Shown here: positions 1 to 12,332 of the stretch, piece after piece
Layout of the letters: every line of letters starts with the position of its first letter
How positions within the stretch are numbered: position 1 is the first letter of the stretch
Notes under the pieces: generated by a model
What the model saw: the letters and a program-made list of their open reading frames with translations, nothing else
What the model was told of the DNA's origin: nothing
Database searches by the model: none
Position numbers and translations under genes: made by a program
NCBI RefSeq assembly: GCF_963678635.1
Contig: NC_087068.1
Location: 33,735,436 to 33,799,435 of the forward strand
Origin: Symsagittifera roscoffensis
Taxonomy: Eukaryota > Xenacoelomorpha > Acoela > Convolutidae
Length of the DNA stretch: 64,000 nucleotides
Direction of reading: 5' to 3'

Positions 1-690
1 TCATAATTTCAAAGCTCGAGTAGTTTTCCTAAAGAACTATAGTTTTTTGTGATCGCCTAAGTACATAAAAAAATAAATTTTCTCAACTTTTTTTAGGCTT
101 AAGAAGCTTGCATGAAAAAAAAATGGGAACCAATTTAGACTATGAAGCAACTTGGAAAAAATGAAAATCGTCGCAGCTGAAGAAGCTTGTTCAAAAAACA
201 TAAAATTTTCGCAAAGTGATTTAGTCTATGAAATGAATTGGTTAACCCAAACCTTCAGAGGAAATTGCTTGGAAATTTCAAAATTTTCGCAAACTGATCC
301 TGTCTTTGAAATGAATGGAAATACTTCAAAGCTTCATAAATCAAATAGCTTGCTCAAAAAATCAAACTGTTTGCGATTTTAATTAGTCTATAAATACTTG
401 TGAATTATATCAAATTTCTCGAAGCTCGCATAGCTTGTTCCAAAATTTAATTTTGCGTAAGCTGATTTTGTCTTTAAAACGTTTTGGAACGATTCTTCGG
501 TCGAATAGCTTGCAGAAAAAAGTCAAATTTGTTAGAACTGGTTCAGTCTTTTGATACACTTGAAATTTTTCAACTTTTTATAGCTCAATTACTCTGCTTA
601 AGAAACTAAAATATTCGCAAATCGGTTCAATTTATGAACTAAAAAGAAAGATATCAGAAACTAGCTGGCTAAAAAATTTATTAAATTGCA

Positions 691-1015
691 AAACGGTTCC
701 CTTTATGAAATGACTTGAAATGATCTAACTAGTTTAGTGAAAATTTCAAATTTTTTTAAAAAGATTCAGTCTAATAGAAAGCTTGAAATATTTCAAACTT
801 GGAAGCTTGAAGAACGTGCAGAAAAAACTCGAAGAACGTGCAGAACGAGCAGAAACCGGTTCCGTTTATGAAATGACTTGAAATGATCTAACTAGTTTAC
901 TGAAAATTTCAAAATTTTTAAAAAAGATTCAGTCTAATAGAAAGCTTGAAATATTTCAAACTTGGAAGCTTGAAGAACGTGCAGAAAAAAACTTTTTAGC
1001 AGACTAAAGCAGTAT
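691..1015 (+). repeat. Local 163 bp tandem duplication in the satellite
   Basis: The stretch starting GGTTCC at 695 recurs at 858, an offset of 163 bp, about two monomers. Both copies contain ATGATCTAACTAGTTTA and end in GAAGAACGTGCAGAA. The latter word occurs three times between about 808 and 985, twice in close succession at the junction. This is a private, probably recent, two-monomer duplication: the neighbouring HOR copies starting at 1361 and 2847 do not show it. Confidence 0.8.
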
Positions 1016-1815
1016 AAATTTGATTTCTTTGAAATTCTCGAAGCTCGCATAGCTTGTTGACAATTTTAGCATTTGGGAAACTGATTTTGTCTGTAAAAAA
1101 ACCATTTGGAATGTTTCATAGCTCGTATAGCTTGCAGAGAAAACAAATTTTTTAAGCAAACCGATGCAGTATATGAAACGAATTGAAATACTTTAAATTT
1201 CCAAAGCTCAAAAAGGTTGCTTAAAAGTTGCAACGTAATCGCGAACCGATTAATTCTAGAGAATGAAGTGAAATACTTTAAAACTTCATAGATCAATTAA
1301 CTTGCTTAAAAACTGATTATTTGGCGAACCGTTTCAATCTAGGAAGTGAATTCAAATTGTTCATAATTTCAAAGCTCGAGTAGTTTTCCTAAAGAACTAT
1401 AGTTTTTTGTGATCGCCTAAGTACATAAAAAAATAAATTTTCTCAATTTTTTTTTTAGGCTTAAGTAGCTTGCATGAAAAAAAATGGGAACCAATTTAGT
1501 CTATGAAGCAACTTGGAAAAAATGAAAATCGTCGCAGCTGAAGTAGCTTGTTCAAAAAACATAATATTTTCGCAAACTGATTTAGTCTATGAAATGAATT
1601 GGTTAACTTCAAACCTTCAGAGGAAATTGCTTGGAAATTTCAAAATTTTCGCAAACTGATCCTGTCTTTGAAATGAATTGAAATACTTCAAAGCTTCATA
1701 AATCAAAAAGCTGGCTCAAAAAAGAATCAAACTGTTTAAGATTTGAATCAGTCTATAAATAGTTTTGATTATTTCGAATTTCTTGAAGATCGCATAGCTT
1801 GATTTAAGATATGGT

Positions 1816-1840
1816 TTTTGTCTATTTTGTCTATTTTGTC
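1816..1840 (+). repeat. 9 bp TTTTGTCTA micro-expansion inside one monomer type
   Basis: The GTCTA box of one monomer type has expanded into almost three copies of TTTTGTCTA. The same expansion is seen near 4290, 5306, 6318 (with one base change), 7647, 8662, 10045 (degenerate), 12128, 13724 and 17203. It is absent from equivalent monomers in the right half of the window. It therefore marks HOR copies sharing a common ancestor on the left side of the array. Confidence 0.85.
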
Positions 1841-3598
1841 AAACTGGTTTTGTCTATAAAACAATTTGGAATGATTCATAGCTCGTATAGCTTGCAGGAA
1901 AAAAACTCAAATTTTTGCAAAAATATGCAGAATATAGAACAAACTGAAAAATTTCAAAACTCAAAGCTCAAAAAGCTTGCTGAAAAAACCAAAGTATTCT
2001 CGAACGGATTCAGTCTAGAAAATGAAAACAAATATTTGAAAATTTCATAGATCAAATAGCTTGCTAAAAAAAATTTGATTATTTGGCAAACGGTTTCAGT
2101 CCAGGAAGTGATATGAAACAGTTGATAACTTCAAAGCTCGAATAGCTTGTTCATAAAAGTAAATTTTTTGCGAACCGATTCAGTATATAAAAACGTTGAT
2201 TTTTTGCAATTTTTAAAGCTTTAGTAGTTCGCTGGAAAAAAAATCGGTAAGAATTTTTGTCTATGAAGCAAAATGAAAAAAAATTAAACAAATTGAAAAA
2301 AAACTTTTTCGCAAACTGATCCAGTCGATGGAATGAATTCATTTAATTCAAAACTTCAGAGCTCAAAAAGCTTGCTTGACATTTCAAAATTTTTGCAAAC
2401 TGATCCACTCTATGAATTGAATTGAAATTCTTCAAAGTTTCATATCTCAAATAGCTTGCTCAAAAAATTTCAGAGTGTTCAAGATTTTATTCAGTCTATA
2501 AATAATTTTGAGTTGTTTCAACATTTTGAAGCTCGCGTAGCTTGTTTTAGTTATTGAATCTTTTCCAAAAATGATTTCGTCTATGAAACCATTTGGAATG
2601 TTTCATAGTTTGGAATTCTTGCAGAAAAAACTCAAACTTTTAGCGAACCGATGCAGTATTTGAAACGAATTGATATTTTTCAAGTTTAAAAGCTCAAAAA
2701 GCTTGCTTAAAGAACGCAAAGTAATCTTGAACCAGTTCAGTCTAAAACATGAAGTGAAATACTTTAAAACTTCATAGATCAATTAACTTGCTTAAAAACT
2801 GATTATTTGGCGAACCGTTTCAATCTAGGAAGTGAATTCAAATTGTTCATAATTTCAAAGCTCGAGTAGTTTTCCTAGAGAACTATAGTTTTTTGTGATC
2901 GCCTAAGTACATAAAAAATTAAATTTTCTCAACTTTTTTTAGGCTTAAGTACCTTGCATGAAAACAAACTCGGGAACCAATTTCGTCTATGAAGCAACTT
3001 GGAAAAAATGAAAACCTTCACAGCTGAAATAGTTTGTCTAAAAACCTCAACTTTTTCACAAACTGACCCAGTCTATGTAATGAATTGGTTAACGTCAAAG
3101 CTGAATTAGCTTGGAAAATTCAAATTTTTTTGCAAACTGATCCAGTCTTTGAAATGAATTGAAGTACTTCAAAGCTCATAAATCCAATAGCTCGCTCAAA
3201 AAAGTTCAGACTGTTTAAGAATTGAATCAGACTATAAAACAACTTGAATTTTTTCAGATTCCCGTAATCGCATAGCTGGTTTAAAAATTCAACTTTCCAG
3301 AAACCGATTTTGTCTATAGAAACATTTGGAATGATTCATAGCTCGTATAGCTTGCAGAAGAAGCTCAAACTTTAGCAAACCGATGCAGTATTTGGAACAA
3401 ATTGAAAAATTTCAAAAATTAAAGCTCAAAAAGTTTGCATAAAAACCAAAGTATTCTCGAACCAATTCAGTCTAGAAAATGAAGTAAAAAATTTGGAAAT
3501 TTCATAGATCAAATAGCTTGCTCAAAAAACTGATTATTTGGCGAACGGTTTCAGTCCAGGAAGCGAATTTAAAAAGTTGATAACTTCAAAGCTCGAAT

Positions 3599-6500
3599 AG
3601 CTTGCTTAAAAAACAAAAATTTTTCGCGAACCGATTCATTATATGAGGAAATTGATTTTTCGCAATTTTTCAAAGCTTGAGTAGCGTTCAATAAAAAAAA
3701 AATCGGTAACCAATTTCGTCTATGAAACAACTTGAAAGAAAATTGAAAATTTTCACAGCTGAAACAGCTTGTTTAAAAGCCTCAAACTTTTTCAAACTGG
3801 TTCAATCGATGAAATGAATTGATTTACTTCAAAACTTCATTGTTTAATAAGCTAGCTTGAAAAACTCAAAATTTTGCAAACCGATTCAAACTTTGAAATT
3901 AATTGGTCAACTCCAAAGATTGAGTAGCTTGCATGTTAAAAAAATCGGTAACCAATTTCGTCTATGAAGCAAATTGGAAATTGGAAAAACAAACTAAAAC
4001 GTTCACAGCCAAAGTTAGCTTGTTCAAAAGCCTCAGCCTTATCGCTAACTGATCCAGTTTGTGAAATGAATTGATTAAGTTCAAAAGTTCAGAGCTCAAA
4101 TAGTTTGGAAATTTCGAAGTTTTCGCAAACTGATTCTGTCTTTGAAATGAATTGAAATACTTCAGAGCTTCATAAATCAAATAGCTGGCTCAAAAAAAAA
4201 AAAAACTGTTTAAGATTTGAATCAGTATATAAATAATTTTGATTATTTCGAAATTCTCGAAGCTCGCATAGCTTGATTTAAAATGTAGTTTTTGTCTATT
4301 TTGTCTATTTTGTCGAACTATTTTTGTCTATAAAACAATTTGGAATGATTCATAGCTCGTATAGCTTGCAGAAAAAAAAACTCAAAGATTAGCGAAAGGA
4401 TGCAGTATATAGAAGAAATTGAAATAATTTAAAACTCAAAGCTCAAAAAGCTTGCATAAAAAACCAAAGTATTCCCGAACCGATTCAGTCTAGAAAATGA
4501 AAAGAACTATTTGAAAATTTCTGAGATCAAATAGCTTGCTAAAAAAACTGATTATTTGGCGAACGGTTTCAGTCCAGGAAGCGAATTTAAAAAGTTGATA
4601 ACTTCAAAGCTCGAATAGCTTGCTTAAAAAACAAAAATTTTTCGCGAACCGATTCATTATATGAGGAAATTAATTTTTCGCAATTTTTCAAAGCTTGAGT
4701 AGCGTTCAATAAAAAAAAATCGGTAACCAATTTCGTCTATGAAACAACTTGAAAGAAAATTGAAAATTTTCACAGCTGAAACAGCTTGTTTAAAAGCCTC
4801 AAACTTTTTCAAACTGGTTCAATCGATGAAATGAATTGATTTACTTCAAAACTTCATTGTTTAATAAGCTAGCTTGAAAAACTCAAAATTTTGCAAACCG
4901 ATTCAAACTTTGAAATTAATTGGTCAACTCCAAAGATTGAGTAGCTTGCATGTTAAAAAAATCGGTAACCAATTTCGTCTATGAAGCAAATTGGAAATTG
5001 GAAAAACAAACTAAAACGTTCACAGCCAAAGTTAGCTTGTTCAAAAGCCTCAGCCTTATCGCTAACTGATCCAGTTTGTGAAATGAATTGATTAAGTTCA
5101 AAAGTTCAGAGCTCAAATAGTTTGGAAATTTCGAAGTTTTCGCAAACTGATCCTGTCTTTGAAATGAATTGAAATACTTCAAAGCTTCATAAATCAAATA
5201 GCTGGCTCAAAAAAAAACAAACTGTTTAAGATTTGAATCAGTATATAAATAATTTTGATTATTTCGAAATTCTCGAAGCTCGCATAGCTTGATTTAAAAT
5301 GTAGTTTTTGTCTATTTTGTCTATTTTGTCGAACTAATTTTGTCTATAAAACAATTTGGAATGATTCATAGCTCGTATAGCTTGCAGAAAAAAAACTCAA
5401 AGATTAGCGAAAGGATGCAGTATATAGAAGAAATTGAAATACTTTAAAACTCAAAGCTCAAAAAGCTTGCATAAAAAACCAAAGTATTCCCGAACCGATT
5501 CAGTCTAGAAAATGAAAAGAACTATTTGAAAATTTCTGAGATCAAATAGCTTGCTAAAAAAACTGATTATTTGGCGAACGGTTTCAGTCCAGGAAGCGAA
5601 TTTAAAAAGTTGATAACTTCAAAGCTCGAATAGCTTGCTTAAAAAACAAAAATTTTTCGCGAACCGATTCATTATATGAGGAAATTGATTTTTCGCAATT
5701 TTTCAAAGCTTGAGTAGCGTTCAATAAAAAAAAATCGGTAACCAATTTCGTCTATGAAACAACTTGAAAGAAAATTGAAAATTTTCACAGCTGAAACAGC
5801 TTGTTTAAAAGCCTCAAACTTTTTCAAACTGGTTCAATCGATGAAATGAATTGATTTACTTCAAAACTTCATTGTTTAATAAGCTAGCTTGAAAAACTCA
5901 AAATTTTGCAACCGATTCAAACTTTGAAATTATTTGGTCAACTCCAAAGATAGAGTAGCTTGCATGTTAAAAAAATCGGTAACCAATTTCGTCTATGAAG
6001 CAAATTGGAAATTGGAAAAACAAACTAAAACGTTCACAGCCAAAATTAGCTTGTTCAAAAGCCTCAGCCTTATCGCTAACTGATCCAGTTTGTGAAATGA
6101 ATTGTTAAGTTCAAAAGTTCAGAGCTCAAATAGTTTGGAAATTTCGAAGTTTTCGCAAACTGATCCTGTCTTTGAAATGAATTGAAATACTTCAAAGCTT
6201 CATAAATCAAATAGCTGGCTCAAAAAAAAACAAACTGTTTAAGATTTGAATCAGTATATAAATAATTTTGATTATTTCGAAATTCTCGAAGCTCGCATAG
6301 CTTGATTTAAAATGTAGTTTTTGTCTGTTTTGTCTATTTTGTCGAACTAATTTTGTCTATAAAACAATTTGGAATGATTCATAGCTCGTATAGCTTGCAG
6401 AAAAAAAAACTCAAAGATTAGCGAAAGGATGCAGTATATAGAAGAAATTGAAATACTTTAAAACTCAAAGCTCAAAAAGCTTGCATAAAAAACCAAAGTA

Positions 6501-9338
6501 TTCCCGAACCGATTCAGTCTAGAAAATGAAAAGAACTATTTGAAAATTTCTGAGATCAAATAGCTTGCTAAAAAAACTGATTATTTGGCAAACGGTTTCA
6601 GTCCAGGAATTGAAGTGAAACAGTTGATAACTTCAAAGCTCGAATAGCTTGCTCATAAAAGTAAATTTTATCGATAACCAATTCAGTATATAAAAACGTT
6701 AATTTTTCGCAATTTTGCACAGCTTTAGTAGCTTGCAGGAAAAAAAAATTTCATTTATGGAGCAAATTGAAAAAAAAATGAAGCAATTTGAAAAAAAAAT
6801 TTTCGCAAACTGATCCAGTCGAAGGAATGAATTGATTTAATTCAAAACCTTATTATTCAGTAGGCTTGCTTGAAAAACTCAAGTTTTCAACAACCTATTC
6901 AAACGATGAAATGAATTGGTCAACTCCAAAACTCGCGTAGCTTGTTTCAGAATTTGAAACTTTTCGGAAACTGATTTCGTCTATGAAACCAATTGCATTA
7001 TATGAGGAAATTGATTTTTCGCAATTTTTCAAAGCTTGAGTAGCGTTCAATAAAAAAAAATCGGTAACCAATTTCGTCTATGAAACAACTTGAAAGAAAA
7101 TTGAAAATTTTCACAGCTGAAACAGCTTGTTTAAAAGCCTCAAACTTTTTCAAACTGGTTCAATCGATGAAATGAATTGATTTACTTCAAAACTTCATTG
7201 TTTAATAAGCTAGCTTGAAAAACTCAAAATTTTGCAAACCGATTCAAACTTTGAAATTAATTGGTCAACTCCAAAGATTGAGTAGCTTGCATGTTAAAAA
7301 AATCGGTAACCAATTTCGTCTATGAAGCAAATTGGAAATTGGAAAAACAAACTAAAACGTTCACAGCCAAAGTTAGCTTGTTCAAAAGCCTCAGCCTTAT
7401 CGCTAACTGATCCAGTTTGTGAAATGAATTGATTAAGTTCAAAAGTTCAGAGCTCAAATAGTTTGGAAATTTCGAAGTTTTCGCAAACTGATCCTGTCTT
7501 TGAAATGAATTGAAATACTTCAAAGCTTCATAAATCAAATAGCTGGCTCAAAAAAAAAACAAACTGTTTAAGATTTGAATCAGTATATAAATAATTTTGA
7601 TTATTTCGAAATTCTCGAAGCTCGCATAGCTTGATTTAAAATGTAGTTTTTGTCTATTTTGTCTATTTTGTCGAACTAATTTTGTCTATAAAACAATTTG
7701 GAATGATTCATAGCTCGTATAGCTTGCAGAAAAAAAACTCAAAGATTAGCGAAAGGATGCAGTATATAGAAGAAATTGAAATACTTTAAAACTCAAAGCT
7801 CAAAAAGCTTGCATAAAAAACCAAAGTATTCCCAAACCGATTCAGTCTAGAAAATGAAAAGAACTAATTGAAAATTTCTGAGATCAAATAGCTTGCTAAA
7901 AAAACTGATTATTTGGCGAACGGTTTCAGTCCAGGAAGCGAATTTAAAAAGTTGATAACTTCAAAGCTCGAATAGCTTGCTTAAAAAACAAAAATTTTTC
8001 GCGAACCGATTCATTATATGAGGAAATTGATTTTTCGCAATTTTTCAAAGCTTGAGTAGCGTTCAATAAAAAAAAAATCGGTAACCAATTTCGTCTATGA
8101 AACAACTTGAAAGAAAATTGAAAATTTTCACAGCTGAAACAGCTTGTTTAAAAGCCTCAAACTTTTTCAAACTGGTTCAATCGATGAAATGAATTGATTT
8201 ACTTCAAAACTTCATTGTTTAATAAGCTAGCTTGAAAAACTCAAAATTTTGCAACCGATTCAAACTTTGAAATTATTTGGCCAACTCCAAAGATAGAGTA
8301 GCTTGCATGTTAAAAAAATCGGTAACCAATTTCGTCTATGAAGCAAATTGGAAATTGGAAAAACAAACTAAAACGTTCACAGCCAAAATTAGCTTGTTCA
8401 AAAGCCTCAGCCTTATCGCTAACTGATCCAGTTTGTGAAATGAATTGTTAAGTTCAAAAGTTCAGAGCTCAAATAGTTTGGAAATTTCGAAGTTTTCGCA
8501 AACTGATCCTGTCTTTGAAATGAATTGAAATACTTCAAAGCTTCATAAATCAAATAGCTGGCTCAAAAAAAAACAAACTGTTTAAGATTTGAATCAGTAT
8601 ATAAATAATTTTGATTATTTCGAAATTCTCGAAGCTCGCATAGCTTGATTTAAAATGTAGTTTTTGTCTATTTTGTCTATTTTGTCGAACTAATTTTGTC
8701 TATAAAACAATTTGGAATGATTCATAGCTCGTATAGCTTGCAGAAAAAAAAACTCAAAGATTAGCGAAAGGATGCAGTATATAGAAGAAATTGAAATACT
8801 TTAAAACTCAAAGCTCAAAAAGCTTGCATAAAAAACCAAAGTATTCCCGAACCGATTCAGTCTAGAAAATGAAAAGAACTATTTGAAAATTTCTGAGATC
8901 AAATAGCTTGCTAAAAAAACTGATTATTTGGCAAACGGTTTCAGTCCAGGAATTGAAGTGAAACAGTTGATAACTTCAAAGCTCGAATAGCTTGCTCATA
9001 AAAGTAAATTTTATCGATAACCAATTCAATATATAAAAACGTTAATTTTTCGCAATTTTGCACAGCTTTAGTAGCTTGCAGGAAAAAAAAATTTCATTTA
9101 TGGAGCAAATTGAAAAAAAAATGAAGCAATTTGAAAAAAAAATTTTCGCAAACTGATCCAGTCGAAGGAATGAATTGATTTAATTCAAAACTTTATTATT
9201 CAATAGGCTTGCTTGAAAAACTCAAGTTTTCAACAACCGATTCAAACGATGAAATGAATTGGTCAACTCCAAAACTCGCGTAGCTTGTTTCAGAATTTGA
9301 AACTTTTCGGAAACTGATTTCGTCTATGAAACCAATTG
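3599..9338 (+). repeat. 12-monomer HOR (about 1,016 bp), five main copies
   Basis: Counting the TAGCTTGCTT box from 3599 gives 12 monomers before the pattern repeats at 4617 (steps of 76-93 bp, mostly 83-87), then at 5632 and 6646, and again from 7974 to 8989. The landmark TCTATGAAGCAAATTGG lies at 3961, 4978, 5992, 7319 and 8335, giving spacings of 1017, 1014, 1327, 1016. The long step is where a block of about 340 bp of a different type intervenes. Copies differ at scattered bases and in A-run lengths. A 72-codon antisense frame appears in three copies (3962-4180, 4979-5197, 7320-7538) but is destroyed in the other two by a small indel, so it is not a gene. Confidence 0.92.
4655..9338 (+). 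repeat. Tandem duplication of a 2.34 kb super-unit
   Basis: Two adjacent units, about 4655-6995 and 6996-9338, are near copies. Each has two 12-monomer HORs plus a block of about 340 bp from another monomer lineage (6646-6995 and 8989-9338). Landmark offsets are 2,341-2,343 bp throughout. The joint at 6990-6996 abruptly switches from an AACCAATTGCA stretch to CATTATATGAGG, whereas the same place at 9338 continues with AATGTTTCATAC. This is the expected trace of a single unequal exchange. Confidence 0.88.
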
Positions 9339-10651
9339 CAATGTTTCATACTTTAAATTTCTTGCAGAAAAAACTCAAACTTTCGGCGAACCGATGCAGT
9401 ATTTGAAACGAATTGAAATATTTCAATTTTCAAAGCTCAAAAAGCTTGCCTATAGAACGCAAAGTGATCTTGAACCGATTCAGTCTAAAAAATGAAGTGA
9501 AATGCTCGACAATTTCATAGAGCAAATAGCTTGCTTAAAAACTGATTATTTGGCCAACCGTTTCAATCTAGGAAGTGAATTCAAATAGTTCATAATTACA
9601 AAGCTCGAGTAGCTTTCTTAAATAACTAATGTTTTTTGCGAACCGACTAAGTACATGAGAAAATTGAATTTTCTCATTTGTTTTAAGCTTAAATACTTTG
9701 CATGAAGAAGAATCGGGAACCAATTTCGTCTGTGAAGCGATTTGGAAATGATGAAAATCTTCACAGCTGAAATAGCTTGTTTAAGAAACTCAATTTTTTC
9801 GCAAACTGATTTAGTCTATGAAATGAATTGGTTAACTTCAAAACATCAGAGCTGAAATAGCTTGGAAATTTCGAAGTTTTCGCAAACTGATCCTGTCTCC
9901 GAAATGAATTGAAATACTTAAAAGCTTCATAAAACAAATAACTGGCTCAAAAAGAAATCAAACTGTTTAAGATTTGAATTGGTCTATAAATAATTTTGAT
10001 TAAATGAAACTTCTCGCAGCTCGCATAGCTTGTTTCAAAATATAGTTTATTTCTATTTTGTCTATTTTGTCAAAATGATTTTGTCTATAAATTCTTTTGG
10101 AATGATTCATAGCTGGTATAGCTTGCAGAAAAAAACTCAAATTTTAGCGAAAGGATGCAGTACATAGAACGAAATGAAATATTTCAAAACTCAAAGCTCA
10201 AAAAGCTTGCTTAAAAACCTAAGTATTATCGAACCAATTCAATCTAGAAAATGAAAAGAAAAATTTAAGAATTTCATAGATCAAATAGCTTGCTAACAAA
10301 AATTGGTTATTTGGCAAACGGTTTCAGTCCGTGGAAGTGAATTGAAACAGTTGATAAATTTTTCGCGAACAGATTCAGTATTTAAAAACGTTGATTTTTC
10401 GCAATTTTCAAAGCTTTAGTAGCTTGCATGAAAAAAAGTCGGTAACCAATTTCGTCTAAGAAGCGAATTGAAAAAAAAAACGAAAATTTTCACAGCTGAG
10501 ATAGCTTGTTTAAAAGCCTCAAATTTTTCGCAAACTGAACCAGTCGATGGCATGAATTGATTTAATTCAAAACTTTATTATTCAATAGGCTTGCTTGAAA
10601 AACTCAAGTTTTCACAAACCGATTCAAACGATGAAATGAATTGGTCAACTC

Positions 10652-10659
10652 CAAAGCTT
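10652..10659. repeat. Left 8 bp target site duplication of the MITE
   Basis: CAAAGCTT immediately precedes the left inverted repeat and is repeated exactly at 10862-10869. It is the paired-AGCT box of the monomer, so the element inserted into the conserved dyad region of a satellite unit. Confidence 0.88.
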
Positions 10660-10861
10660 GGCTCTTTTTCCTTTTCCACCCCACCTCACACGAGCTTCAT
10701 TTTTTAGTGTAACGAGTGGTTTTACGAGGTTGAGTATTAAAACCAAATATATTTGTCGTGGCCTTTTTAGTCTGTATGTAAACTTTCATAACAACGCAAT
10801 AAAGTGGTCAACAAATTTACATGTAAAACTTTGCAGGTGGAGGAGAGAAGGAAAAAGAGCC
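10660..10861. mobile_element. 202 bp MITE-like non-autonomous DNA transposon
   Basis: A single-copy block unlike the satellite, bounded by terminal inverted repeats. The left end GGCTCTTTTTCCTT (10660-10673) is a perfect 14 bp inverted match to the right end (10848-10861), with weaker pairing beyond. It is flanked by identical 8 bp direct repeats CAAAGCTT (10652-10659 and 10862-10869). Empty versions of the site exist in neighbouring monomers, such as CAACTCCAAAGATTGAGTAG near 7266, and show exactly one copy of the octamer. No transposase is encoded; the open frame across 10658-10915 runs into satellite and is chance. An 8 bp duplication is known for hAT, P and Merlin elements. The termini do not let me choose between them. 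Confidence 0.9.
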
Positions 10862-10869
10862 CAAAGCTT
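10862..10869. repeat. Right 8 bp target site duplication of the MITE
   Basis: CAAAGCTT follows the right inverted repeat directly. The satellite then resumes as GAGTAGCTTGCATG, as in uninterrupted monomers. Confidence 0.88.
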
Positions 10870-12332
10870 GAGTAGCTTGCATGAAAAAAACATCGGTAAC
10901 CAATTTCGTCTATGAAGCAAATTTGAAAAATAAAATGAAGATTTTCACAGCTGAAATAGCTTGTTTAAAAGGCTCAAACTTTTGGCAAACTGATCCAGTC
11001 TATGAAAGAAATTGATTAACTTCAAAACTTCAGAGGTCTAATAGCTTGCTTGAAATTTAAAAACTTGCGCAAACTGATCCAGTCTATGAATTGAATTGAA
11101 AATCTTCGAAGTTTCAGATCTCAAATAGCTTGCTCAAAAAATCAGACTGTTTGAGATTTGATTCAGTCTATAAACAAAATTGAATTATTTCAAAAGTTTT
11201 GAAGCTCCCGTAGCTTGGTTCAGAATTTGAATCTTTTCGGAAACTGATTTCGTGTATGAAACCATTTGGAATGTTTCATATTTTGAAACTCTTGCAGAAG
11301 AAACTCAATTTTTGCAAACCGACTCAAACGATGAAATGAATTGGTCAACTCCAAAACTCGCGTAGCTTGTTTCAGAATTTGAAACTTTTCGGAAACTGAT
11401 TTCGTCTATGAAACCATTTGCAATGTTTCATACTTTAAATTTCTTGCAGAAAAAACTCAAACTTTCGGCGAACCGATGCAGTATTTGAAACGAATTGAAA
11501 TATTTCAATTTTCAAAGCTCAGAAAGCTTGCCTATAGAACGCAAAGTAATCTTGAGCCGATTCAGTCTAAAAAATGAAGTGAAATGCTTGACAATTTCAT
11601 AGATCAAATAGCTTGCTTTAAAACTGATTATTTGGCCAACCGTTTCAATCTAGGAAGTGAATTCAAATAGTTCATAATTACAAAGTTCGAGTAGCTTTCT
11701 TAAATAACTAATGTTTTTCGCGAACCGACTAAGTACATGAGAAAATTGAATTTTCTCAACTGTTTTAAGCTTAAACACTTTGCATGAAGAAGAATCAGGA
11801 ACCAATTTCGTCTGTGAAGCGATTTGGAAATGATGAAAATCTTCACAGCTGAAATAGCTTGTTTAAGAAACTCAATTTTTTCGCAAACTGATTTAGTCTA
11901 TGAAATGAATTGGTTAACTTCAAAACATCAGAGCTGAAACAGCTTGGAAATTTCAAAGTTTTCGCAAACTGATCCTGTCTCCGAAATGAATTGAAATACT
12001 TAAAAGCTTCATAAATCAAATAGCTGGCTCAAAAAGAAATCAAACTGTGTAAGATTTGAATCCGTCTATAAATAATTTTGATTAATTGAAATTTCTCGCA
12101 GCTCGCATAGCTTGTTTCAAAATATAGTTTTTGTCTATTTTGTCTATTTTGTCAAAATGAATTTGTCTATAAATTCATTTGGAATGATTCATAGCTGGTA
12201 TAGCTTGCAGAAAAAAACTCAAATTTTAGCGAAAGGATGCAGTATATAGAACGAAATGAAATATTTCAAAACTCAAAGCTCAAAAAGCTTGCTTAAAAAC
12301 CGAAGTATTCTCGAACCAATTCAATCTAGAAA

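Larger units (their letters stand above)
1..3598 (+). repeat. Satellite array, 1.36-1.49 kb HOR family
   Basis: Tandem monomers of about 84 bp fill this stretch. A marker monomer beginning TCATAATTTCAAAGCTCGAG and followed by an unusual AGTTTTCCTAAAGAAC stretch recurs at 1, 1361 and 2847, giving HOR spacings of 1,360 and 1,486 bp. The window starts inside the array, so the left edge is not seen. The monomer with GCATGAAAAAAA followed by GGGAACCAATTT recurs near 120, 1480 and 2960 with the same spacing. Short open frames here (for example 152-382) are chance frames through satellite. No non-satellite gene is visible. Confidence 0.9.
9225..12332 (+). repeat. Spaced segmental duplication, offset 2,082 bp
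   Basis: The block at 9225-10250 recurs at 11307-12332, both containing AGCTTGCCTATAGAACGCAA (or a one-base variant) and the same succession of about 12 monomers. The intervening 1 kb (10251-11306) is a different monomer succession and contains the inserted 202 bp MITE. A related but more diverged version of the CCTATAGAACGCAA monomer appears near 19400 and, as GCGTATAGAACGC, near 15240, so this lineage is spread through the left third of the array. Confidence 0.85.

Noticed and set aside
3962-7538. A 72-codon antisense frame that appears three times almost unchanged (3962-4180, 4979-5197, 7320-7538)
   Set aside because: It is conserved only because the DNA is a tandem repeat. The two other HOR copies (near 5992 and 8335) destroy the frame with a small indel, and no motif or start context supports a gene.
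10658-10915. An 85-codon frame across the MITE
   Set aside because: It begins in the target duplication, runs through the 202 bp element and ends in satellite. It has no transposase motif.
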